NCBI GenBank assembly: GCA_020848545.1
Contig: JADLHZ010000007.1
Coordinates: 124,001 to 188,000 of the forward strand
Reading direction: 5' to 3'
DNA length: 64,000 nucleotides
Origin: Deltaproteobacteria bacterium
Lineage (GTDB): Bacteria; Myxococcota; JADLHZ01
The notes beneath the pieces were generated by a model. It saw nothing but the letters and a program-made list of their open reading frames with translations. It was not told the DNA's origin and ran no database searches. Position 1 is the stretch's first letter; each line of letters opens with the position of its first letter. This document shows positions 30,647 through 37,941 of this stretch, one piece after another. A program made the translations under genes and the position numbers.

Positions 30647-32031
30647 TGCGCGCGCACACGATGATCATCGTCGCGCTCGTGGCGGCGTGTCAGTCGCGAC
30701 CGAAGCCAAGCTTCGATCAGTGCGCCGCAATCACCAACGAGATCTCGGCGCCCACCCCCGCGCCGCTCCACGCCGACGGTCCCTACTTCAAAGACGAGCT
30801 CGGCCGCGTCGTCTTGCTCCGCGGCGTGAACGTCGCCGGCGACTCGAAGGTGCCGCCGTTCATGACGATCACCGACGCGTCACAGCTCGATCCGCTGCCA
30901 GGGTTCGGTCTCAACGTCGTGCGCCTCTTGTTCACTTGGGAAGCGTTCGAGCCGTCGCCGTGCACGTACGACGAAGCGTACCTCGCCTACTTCGAGCGCG
31001 TGACGAGCTGGGCGGGGGCGCGTGGGCTCTACGTCATCGTCGACTTTCACCAGGACGCGTTCTCGCGCTTCTCGATCGACGGCTGCGGCGAAGGTTTTCC
31101 CGAGTGGGCGGTGCTCTCGTCGCTGCCGACCCATGCGCCGGACAACGGTCGCGCGTGCGAAGCGTGGGGCATCAAGATGGTGTTCGACAGCACGCACCTC
31201 GACACGTGGACGGCGTTTCACCGCGACTTGGAAGGTGCGCGCACGCGTTTTCTCGCGATGGTGAGCCGCGTCGCCGCGCGCATGAGCTCGCACCCGAACG
31301 TCATCGGCTACGACGTGTTGAACGAGCCCTGGGGCCAGAGCTACGAATTGCACGCACTCTTCGAAGACATCGGCACCGCGATCCGCGCCCAAGATCCCGA
31401 GCGCATTCTGTTCATTCCGCCGCAGGCGCTCGGCTCGTCCGGCGCCGCGAACATCGTGCCGCGCGTGAGCCACACGAACATCGCGCACTCGCCGCACTAC
31501 TACGACGCCGCGATCGTCGTGTTCAAAGCGTGGCACGGCGCCGGTGTCGGTCCGCCACTCGACGGGATGCTTCAGACTGCCACGGAGTGGAACGCGCCGA
31601 TGTTGCTCGCCGAGTTCGGCGCCGGCGTGAGCATCGGCTCAGCGGCCGCGTACATCGAAGCGTTCTACGCGTGGCTCGACGAGCGCTTCGTGTCCGGCAC
31701 GCAGTGGAACTACACGCCGGGGTGGACCGCCGATCGCAAGGACGGCTGGAACACGGAAGACTTCAGCATCACCGGGGCGGGCCTCGCGCTGCGCAAGGAG
31801 CTGTTCACGCCGCGGCCGTATCCGCAGAAGACCGCCGGCGTGCCGATCGCGTTTCGCCGCCACGGCCGCGGCTTCACTTATCGCTGGACGCACGATCCTT
31901 CGTTGGGCGCGACGGAGATCTTCGCGCCCGACGGGAACATCCAAAGCGAAGGCGTCCGCTGCGTGCGCGTCGAATCGTTACTGTCGTGTACAGGCGAAGC
32001 GGGCGAAGCCGTGGTGACCGTCTCCGAGTGA
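30646..32031 (+). CDS. GH5-family glycosidase lipoprotein (endoglycoceramidase-like)
   Basis: A 461-residue lipoprotein with LVAAC as lipobox (Cys15). The catalytic domain is a GH5 TIM barrel: LRGVNVAGDSKVPPF (strand 1), GFGLNVVRLLFTWEAFEP, LYVIVDFHQDAFSRF, then the acid/base Glu227 in DVLNEPWG and the nucleophile Glu323 in LLAEFGAG. The HQDxFSR phrase and the barrel followed by a small C-terminal beta domain resemble endoglycoceramidases and related GH5 enzymes, which cleave glycans from lipid or sugar partners. The real substrate is unknown. It is coupled to the outer-membrane-like protein gene upstream. Confidence 0.8.
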   Translation: MRAHTMIIVALVAACQSRPKPSFDQCAAITNEISAPTPAPLHADGPYFKDELGRVVLLRGVNVAGDSKVPPFMTITDASQLDPLPGFGLNVVRLLFTWEAFEPSPCTYDEAYLAYFERVTSWAGARGLYVIVDFHQDAFSRFSIDGCGEGFPEWAVLSSLPTHAPDNGRACEAWGIKMVFDSTHLDTWTAFHRDLEGARTRFLAMVSRVAARMSSHPNVIGYDVLNEPWGQSYELHALFEDIGTAIRAQDPERILFIPPQALGSSGAANIVPRVSHTNIAHSPHYYDAAIVVFKAWHGAGVGPPLDGMLQTATEWNAPMLLAEFGAGVSIGSAAAYIEAFYAWLDERFVSGTQWNYTPGWTADRKDGWNTEDFSITGAGLALRKELFTPRPYPQKTAGVPIAFRRHGRGFTYRWTHDPSLGATEIFAPDGNIQSEGVRCVRVESLLSCTGEAGEAVVTVSE

Positions 32032-32035
32032 GACA

Positions 32036-32058
32036 GAGTGTCCCAAAATCGGACACTC
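32036..32058 (+). terminator. perfect hairpin between the glycosidase and the Cys-rich lipoprotein genes
   Basis: GAGTGTCC (32036-32043), loop CAAAATC, GGACACTC (32051-32058): an eight-base perfect stem just after the glycosidase stop. There is no T-tract, so it may be a Rho-type or stabilising hairpin. As DNA, GTGTCC-N7-GGACAC could also be an operator, 46 bp upstream of the ATG at 32105. Confidence 0.4.
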
Positions 32059-32104
32059 GCGTCTTGGCGATCCATCGACCGCCGCCAGCGTGAATGAAGC
32101 GGGC

Positions 32105-33280
32105 ATGAAAACGACCCACTATGCCCTTGTCGCGACGACTGTTTTTCTGACCGCCTGCCCGGACCTGTCGAACGGCAGCTCGAACGGCAACTCGACCGCC
32201 GGCGGACCGGCCTCGGCCACGACCACGACGACCACGAAGCCCGTCTGGCAGGTCGGCAGCTACTCGGACGGCACCGCCATCGACAACAACATCGCCAAGA
32301 GCACCGAGACGACGAAGCTGGTCATCGACCTCGCGACGGCCGGCAAGGGCAAGTACCACTTCGGCCAAGGCAAGGCGCTCTCGGAAGGCGACTACAGCGC
32401 CGGCAGCGACGGCAAGCTCTCGTTCAGCGGCGGCCCGCTCGCCGGCAAGTCGGTCACCTTCGCCGACGGCTGCCGCCTCGTCACTGCCGATGGAAAGACT
32501 TTGTTCCGCGACGAGCCCGTCGCCGACTGCCCCACGAAAAAAGCGCTGACGCCGGCGGAGTGCAAGCTCGTCGGAACGTACGTGAAGGCGTCGCGCAGCG
32601 GCTCGAGCAGCTCGTCGTACGAAACGTCGACCACGATCGTCGTCGATCGCGACCGCTTCTACAGCCAGACGAGCGGGAGCGCGAGCTCGGTGTGCTACGC
32701 GACGACGTGCAAGTCGCTCGTCAACTCGCAGAAGCCCGTCGTCGGCACGTGGCAAGCGTCGGGCTCCACGCTGACGACGCCGAACGTGGCCGGCTTCGAG
32801 TTCACGCCGGGATCGTGCGACGGCTCGCCGGTCGGCGAAAACGAAACGCCGACGCAGCCGACCCCGACCCCCGGCACCACGGGAACCACGGGAACCACGG
32901 GAACGACGGGATCGTCTGGCACCCCGACGCCGCCGCCCGCGGAGGTCTGCGGCAACGACGTGTGCCTCGGCAGCGAGACGTGCACGAGCTGCGAGAGCGA
33001 CTGCGGCAAGTGTCCGCAGAAGTACGGCAGCTGCACCAGCGACGCCGACTGCGACGAAGTCTACTGCGTGAACCACCCGGGCGGCAGCATGTGCTCGGCG
33101 AGCTGCAGCTACGACTACGACTGCCCGACGCCGCCGGCGGGCTCGGGGCTCTCCCGGCTCTGCGGCGCGAAGAAGTTCAATAACTATCACTGCTTCTTGA
33201 ACTGCTCGAGCGGCGGCACCTGCCCGAGCGGCACGACCTGCACACAGACCGGCGACCCGGCGATCAAGCTCTGCCAGTAG
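32105..33280 (+). CDS. cysteine-rich lipoprotein
   Basis: A 391-residue predicted lipoprotein with the lipobox FLTAC (Cys18). After a Ser/Asn/Thr-rich spacer there is a beta domain (about 50-240), a glycine/threonine repeat (TGTTGTTGTTG, encoded by a 9-bp unit GGAACCACG) and a C-terminal cysteine-rich part with CGNDVCLGSETCTSCESDCGKC, DCDEVYCVNH and CSASCSYDYDC. Cys-rich domains of this style are common in exported Myxococcota proteins and are stabilised by disulfides. Function unknown. The 3' end overlaps the convergent amidohydrolase gene by 17 bp. A GTG at 32090 is in frame, but the ATG gives the better signal peptide. Confidence 0.75.
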   Translation: MKTTHYALVATTVFLTACPDLSNGSSNGNSTAGGPASATTTTTTKPVWQVGSYSDGTAIDNNIAKSTETTKLVIDLATAGKGKYHFGQGKALSEGDYSAGSDGKLSFSGGPLAGKSVTFADGCRLVTADGKTLFRDEPVADCPTKKALTPAECKLVGTYVKASRSGSSSSSYETSTTIVVDRDRFYSQTSGSASSVCYATTCKSLVNSQKPVVGTWQASGSTLTTPNVAGFEFTPGSCDGSPVGENETPTQPTPTPGTTGTTGTTGTTGSSGTPTPPPAEVCGNDVCLGSETCTSCESDCGKCPQKYGSCTSDADCDEVYCVNHPGGSMCSASCSYDYDCPTPPAGSGLSRLCGAKKFNNYHCFLNCSSGGTCPSGTTCTQTGDPAIKLCQ

Positions 33281-34553
33281 TCTTCGAAAGCTCCGCCAGC
33301 GTGCGATCGACCGCGATCAAGAACGCACGAATCGACTTGTCCAGCGCCGGCCGCGGCGTGTCTTCGATGCGGGTGTGCGAAACGCCCGGGCTCGACTGCG
33401 CGAAGATCATCGCCGTCGGCACCACCGCCGCCATCTCCGAAGCGTCGTGCAAAGGTCCCGAAGGCAGCTCCGTCGCCCCACCGGTCACGTCCTTCACCGC
33501 GCCGCGCATGATCTGCATGAGCTTCTCGTCGAAAGGCCGCGGCGTGATGTGCAGGAGCGGGCTCCACGTCACCTTCACGAGATGCCTCTTCGCCGCCTTC
33601 TTCGCCGCCGCCTGCGCGTCCTTCAGCATCTTCTTCAGAACCTTGCCATCGAGCGCGCGCAGATCGATCGAGATCTCGGTCGAGCCCGGCACCGCCGTCA
33701 CGAAGTTCGGCTCGACTTTGACGACGCCGCAAGTGGCGACGACGCGCGAGCGCGGTGTCTTGCCCGAGTACTTCACGCTGATCGCGCGGCACGCGAGCGC
33801 GAACTCGGCGGCGGCGAGGAACGCGTCTTTGCGCAGGTGGATCGGCGCGGCGCCCGAGTGCGCGGCCTGGCCGATGAACTTCAAGCTGTAGCGCTCGACG
33901 CCCATCGTGCCGAGCACGACGCCGACGGGCTTCTTCATCTCCATCAGCACCGGCCCTTGCTCGATGTGCAGCTCGAGGTACGCGCGCGCGGCGAGGCCGT
34001 CGAAGTACGCTTTCGCCGTCGCCATGCCGTCGAGCGTGACGCCGTTCTCGGCGAGCGCGTCGGGCAGCTTCACGCCGGCCCGGTCCGTCAGGTGCGCGAG
34101 CTCCTTGTGCGCATCGAGCGCGCCGGCCGACGCCGCCGAGCCCGTGAGGCTGCGGCCGAAGCGCGCGCCTTCTTCGTCGGCCCAGTCGACCACGTGGATC
34201 GTCAGCGGCGGCGTTCTGTCTTTGTATCGGCGCAGGACTTCGACGCCCGCCATCACGCCGAGGCAGCCGTCGAGCCAGCCGCCGCCGGGCACCGAGTCCA
34301 AGTGGCTGCCGATGACGATGCTCTGTTTCGACTCGCCGGGCAGCGTGGCCCAGAGGTTCGCGGCGCCGTCGAGCTCAGGCGTGATGCCGCAGTCGGTCTT
34401 CAGCTTCTCGACGAACCACGCGCGGGTCGTGCGCCACATTGGCGTCCAGGCGACGCGCTGCGCACCGCGGGCGTCGGTGGTCAAGGCGGCGAGCGCTTCG
34501 AGGTCGGCGATCACACGGTCGGACGTCGGCTTGGGGTCACGGCGCTGTTGCAT
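33264..34553 (-). CDS. M20-family amidohydrolase (allantoate / N-carbamoyl amino acid hydrolase type)
   Basis: A 429-residue Zn/Mn-dependent hydrolase. The binuclear metal ligands can be seen in order: His in IVIGSHLDSVPGGGWLDGCLGV (with the bridging Asp), Glu in ADEEGARFG, His in ELHIEQGP, and the last His in GVSHTRIED. This is the signature of the AllC/HyuC branch that cuts carbamoyl or ureide C-N bonds, for example in allantoate or N-carbamoyl amino acids. The substrate cannot be decided here. There are no purine or hydantoin genes nearby. The ATG at 34551-34553 gives MQQRRDPKP. Confidence 0.85.
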   Translation of the reverse strand: MQQRRDPKPTSDRVIADLEALAALTTDARGAQRVAWTPMWRTTRAWFVEKLKTDCGITPELDGAANLWATLPGESKQSIVIGSHLDSVPGGGWLDGCLGVMAGVEVLRRYKDRTPPLTIHVVDWADEEGARFGRSLTGSAASAGALDAHKELAHLTDRAGVKLPDALAENGVTLDGMATAKAYFDGLAARAYLELHIEQGPVLMEMKKPVGVVLGTMGVERYSLKFIGQAAHSGAAPIHLRKDAFLAAAEFALACRAISVKYSGKTPRSRVVATCGVVKVEPNFVTAVPGSTEISIDLRALDGKVLKKMLKDAQAAAKKAAKRHLVKVTWSPLLHITPRPFDEKLMQIMRGAVKDVTGGATELPSGPLHDASEMAAVVPTAMIFAQSSPGVSHTRIEDTPRPALDKSIRAFLIAVDRTLAELSKTTGRA

Positions 34554-34643
34554 GCGCCGACGCCTTGGCACGACGCGGGCCCCTTTGAAAAGGAGGGCGT
34601 TTTTGCTGGTCAAAGTGCTCGCAGCCGCGTATGCGCCGCCGCC

Positions 34644-35750
34644 ATGAACGCCTTTAGCGACCTGCCGCTGTTGCCCTCGTTACAGCAGACGCTGGTCGAG
34701 AAGAGCCTCGTCACGCCGACCGAGATCCAAGCCCGCGTCATTCCCGAGTTGCTCGCGGGCCGCTCCATCGTTGGCGTGTCGGAGACCGGCAGCGGCAAGA
34801 CGCTCGCGTACGCCCTCCCCGTCCTCCACGCGTTGAAGTCGCTCGAAAACGCCGGCGACGCCGTCAAAGAGAGCGGCCGCCCGCGCGCGGTCGTCGTGGT
34901 GCCGTCGCGTGATCTCGGCGAGCAAGTGACGCGCGTCTTCAAGCTGTTCACGCACACGACGCGCCTGCGCGTGCGCAGCATCCTCGGCGGCACCAAGCTC
35001 GACGTCGCCAAGGAGAACGTGAGCGGGCCCTTCGAGGTGCTCGTCGCCACGCCCGGCCGCATGTTGAAGCTGCTCGAGCGCGGGCTCGTGAACCTGAGCG
35101 ACGTTCGCACGTTGATCTACGACGAAGCCGATCAAATGCTCGACCAAGGCTTCTTGCCGGACGCCAAGCGCGTCGTCGGCGCGGTGCCTGCGGCCTGCCA
35201 GCTCGCGCTGTTCTCGGCCACCGTTTCACCGCACGTGCAGTCGGTGATCGCGGCGCTCTTTGCCGGCGTCGAGATCGTGCGATCCGAGCGAAGCCACAAG
35301 GTGGTGCGGAGCCTGAGCACCGACAACCGGCAAGTCATCGACGGCCAGCGCGTGCCGCTGCTCAACCGGGTCCTGCGGGAGAAGACCGCGGGGGTGACGC
35401 TGATCTTCGCCAACACGCGCGAGCAGTGCGACGCCGTGGCCAAGGAAGTTCGCACGCTCGGCCACGTTTGCGCGGTCTATCGCGGCGAGATGGACAAGGT
35501 GGAGCGGCGCAAGAACCTGAAGGCGTTTCGCGCCGGCGAGACCCGGATCATGATCTCGACCGACCTCGCATCGCGCGGCCTCGACATCGCCGACGTCGAT
35601 CGGGTGATCAACTATCACCTTCCGCGCGAGGTCGGACCGTACCTGCACCGGGTCGGACGCACCGCCCGCGCCGGCAAGACGGGCACGGTCGTCAACTTCG
35701 TCACCGAGCGCGATGCGCCGTTGATGAAGCAGGTCGCGCGGCTGTCGTAG
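34644..35750 (+). CDS. DEAD-box RNA helicase
   Basis: A 368-residue helicase of the DEAD family. It has the Q-motif (LVTPTEIQARVIPELL), Walker A GVSETGSGKT, VVVPSRDLGEQ, GGTKLDVAKE, ATPGRMLKLL, DEAD in LIYDEADQMLD, SATV, IFANTREQCDAV, STDLASRGLDIADVDRVINYHLP and HRVGRTARAG. There is no C-terminal RNA-binding extension, so it is shorter than DeaD or SrmB and close to the RhlE-type minimal core. It may act in ribosome assembly or mRNA decay. It starts at ATG 34644, 90 bp from the divergent amidohydrolase gene. Confidence 0.9.
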   Translation: MNAFSDLPLLPSLQQTLVEKSLVTPTEIQARVIPELLAGRSIVGVSETGSGKTLAYALPVLHALKSLENAGDAVKESGRPRAVVVVPSRDLGEQVTRVFKLFTHTTRLRVRSILGGTKLDVAKENVSGPFEVLVATPGRMLKLLERGLVNLSDVRTLIYDEADQMLDQGFLPDAKRVVGAVPAACQLALFSATVSPHVQSVIAALFAGVEIVRSERSHKVVRSLSTDNRQVIDGQRVPLLNRVLREKTAGVTLIFANTREQCDAVAKEVRTLGHVCAVYRGEMDKVERRKNLKAFRAGETRIMISTDLASRGLDIADVDRVINYHLPREVGPYLHRVGRTARAGKTGTVVNFVTERDAPLMKQVARLS

Positions 35751-35751
35751 A

Positions 35752-37419
35752 CTACTTTGCCTTGAGCTGCTTGCCGTCCCAGTCGAGCCGCTTCACCGCG
35801 CGCTTGCCACCGCTCGTCTGCTCGACCTCGACCCACGTCTCACCCTTCTTCGGATTGCGAATGAGCGAGAGCGCGAGCGAGCAATCGGCGCCGCACTTGA
35901 TGGCCGTGTAGACGCGATCGAAGCGCTTCTTCGCGACGTCGAAGAGGAAGAGCTCGGCGTAGGCATCCTGCTTCACTTCGGGCACGCCCGTCACGATCGG
36001 CACGAACACCGCGACGTGCGTGTCGTCGATCGGCTGAAACGCCGCGGCTTCGTAGTGCACATAATCACCGGGCGCGAGCGCGAGCGCTTGCTCCGCGACG
36101 AGCGCGTGCTTGGCGACCTGCGGATTCACGCCTTTTTCGAGCTGCGACGGATCGCGCACCGTGACGCTGAACGCACGCGCCGCGTCGCCCTTCGGCTTCG
36201 ACAGCGCGCAGTACTCGTACGCCTTCAGCATCAGGCATTGGCTGAGCTCTGAGCCGCTGAAGTACTTCTTCTTCGCCGAATCGAGCTTGCGCTGATCATC
36301 GCCCGCGTTCTTCTTGGCGCCGCCGCCTTCGAGCACCGCGACGGCGGAGCGTTGCCCGCGCTCGGTCGCGATCGATAGCGCGCTCTTGCCCTCGGCGTCT
36401 TTGATGTCGACATCGGCGCTCGCTTCGATCAACGCGCGCAGGACGTCGGTCTTGCCGTTTCCGGCCGCGTACATGAGCGCCGTCTTGCCGGCGTTGTCGA
36501 CCTCGTTCGGCTTCGCGCCCTTCTGCAGCAACGCGCGGGCGATGTCGCCGTTAGCTGCTTGCATCAGCACCGTCTGCCCTTCCTTGACGGTCTTCCGGCT
36601 TGGGTCGGCGCCCTTGTCGAGCAGGCGCTTGACGATCTCCGTCTTGGCGAAGCGCGACGCTTCGAAGAGCGGCGTCTGCCCGTTGTTGTCCGGGATGTCG
36701 ACCTTCGCGCCCTTGTCGAGCAGCTTCTGTACGGTCACCATGTCGCCAACGTTGCTCACGTACTGCAGCGCGGTCTTGCCTTCGCCGCTCTGCTTGTTCA
36801 CGTCGAGCGTCTTTTGGGCCAAGATCAGATCGATGAGCTCGGGCTTCTTCGTCCGCACGGACGCTTGCAACGCGGAAGCGTCGTCAGAGCCGCCGTTCAA
36901 GTTCGGGTCGGCGCCTTTGTCGAGCAGCATCTTGACGATCGCCGTGTCGCCCGCCTTCAGCGCCGCGTGCAGCGCCGTCTCGTTCTTCTCCTTGGGGTGC
37001 TGATGGTTCGCCGGCGCCTTGGCGTCGAGCAAGAGCTTCACCACCTCCGAGTGCTTGTTCTTGGCCGCGAGGTAGAGCGGCGTCCACGCGTAGTTGCCGC
37101 CGGTGAGCGACGGATCTGCCTTCGCCTTCAACAGCGCGGCGACGACCGGAGCGTGGCCCTTCTCGGCGGCGTCGACGAGCGCGCGCGTGTGGGCCCAACC
37201 GCTCTCCAAGTTCGGGTTCGCGTTCGCTTGCAGCAACAGCTCGACGATCTCGAGGAAGCCACGCCGCGCCGCGATCGCCAGCGGCTGCTCTTGGCCTTTC
37301 GTGTCGACGTCGACGCTCTTGATGACGGCTTTGACCCCGGCGACGTCACCGGCCTCGACGGCTTTAATGAAGTCGGACTTCGCGTCTGCGGTGAGCAAGA
37401 AGAAAAGGGAAATGAGCAT
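35752..37419 (-). CDS. exported ankyrin-repeat protein
   Basis: A 555-residue protein. It begins with a short hydrophobic leader (MLISLFFLLTADA) and has about eleven ankyrin repeats to residue 375, each ending in a phrase such as VELLLQANANPNLESG, VKLLLDAKAPANHQHP, VKMLLDKGADPNLNGG, VQKLLDKGAKVDIPDNNG, VKRLLDKGADPSRKT and LRALIEASADVDIKD. The C-terminal 170 residues form a separate, non-ankyrin domain with cysteines (SQCLMLKAYEYCALSKP, YTAIKCGADCSLALS). Ankyrin stacks bind other proteins. The gene's stop is 1 bp from the convergent helicase stop. Confidence 0.82.
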   Translation of the reverse strand: MLISLFFLLTADAKSDFIKAVEAGDVAGVKAVIKSVDVDTKGQEQPLAIAARRGFLEIVELLLQANANPNLESGWAHTRALVDAAEKGHAPVVAALLKAKADPSLTGGNYAWTPLYLAAKNKHSEVVKLLLDAKAPANHQHPKEKNETALHAALKAGDTAIVKMLLDKGADPNLNGGSDDASALQASVRTKKPELIDLILAQKTLDVNKQSGEGKTALQYVSNVGDMVTVQKLLDKGAKVDIPDNNGQTPLFEASRFAKTEIVKRLLDKGADPSRKTVKEGQTVLMQAANGDIARALLQKGAKPNEVDNAGKTALMYAAGNGKTDVLRALIEASADVDIKDAEGKSALSIATERGQRSAVAVLEGGGAKKNAGDDQRKLDSAKKKYFSGSELSQCLMLKAYEYCALSKPKGDAARAFSVTVRDPSQLEKGVNPQVAKHALVAEQALALAPGDYVHYEAAAFQPIDDTHVAVFVPIVTGVPEVKQDAYAELFLFDVAKKRFDRVYTAIKCGADCSLALSLIRNPKKGETWVEVEQTSGGKRAVKRLDWDGKQLKAK

Positions 37420-37588
37420 CGCTCATGCCTACCCGCCGGCAGACGCGCCAGCACGCAAAGTCGCTCTGCACTGCCGTTCCGCCGTACGGAGCGGAATGAT
37501 CAAAGCGCGCCTTCTCGTCGCTGCCAGCGGACACGCCGCGCGGTGATCTTGGAATGGCCGAATTTGTCGTTTTCGGTACCCTCTCAGC

Positions 37589-37753
37589 ATGAACATTCAA
37601 CAAGAGCTCGACAGTACCTTGAAGGAATTGGAACTAGCGAAGGCCGGGTTGAAGACCGCGGGCGGCGACGCTCAGCAGAGGAGCAAGATGGAGAGCAAGC
37701 TCCACTGGCTCGAGCAGAAGGTCGAGAAGCTGCGCAAGAAGTCGCAGAGCTGA
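37589..37753 (+). CDS. small coiled-coil protein
   Basis: A 54-residue protein starting at ATG 37589 (MNIQQELDSTLKELELAKAG) and ending KVEKLRKKSQS. Nearly the whole chain is predicted as a two-part coiled coil (STLKELELAKAGL, then MESKLHWLEQKVEKLRKK). It is a plausible real gene because the frame has unusually low arginine for this genome. The 169-bp region 37420-37588 upstream is divergent from the ankyrin gene and holds no other gene. The function is unknown. Confidence 0.5.
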   Translation: MNIQQELDSTLKELELAKAGLKTAGGDAQQRSKMESKLHWLEQKVEKLRKKSQS

Positions 37754-37941
37754 TCCTTTCGCGTCGTTCCAAGCGACCTATGCGGGCAAATGTCCGCCGT
37801 CTCATCCCCCGGCGCTGCCTACGGAATCTCGTCGCGCGCGCGCTTAGTCTCGCGACCCGTTAGAAACGCCCACGATAATGCGAGCAACCATTCACGTACA
37901 ATCGCAGTATGTGACGCGGCACACGTTCGCGGAGGTGGGTG

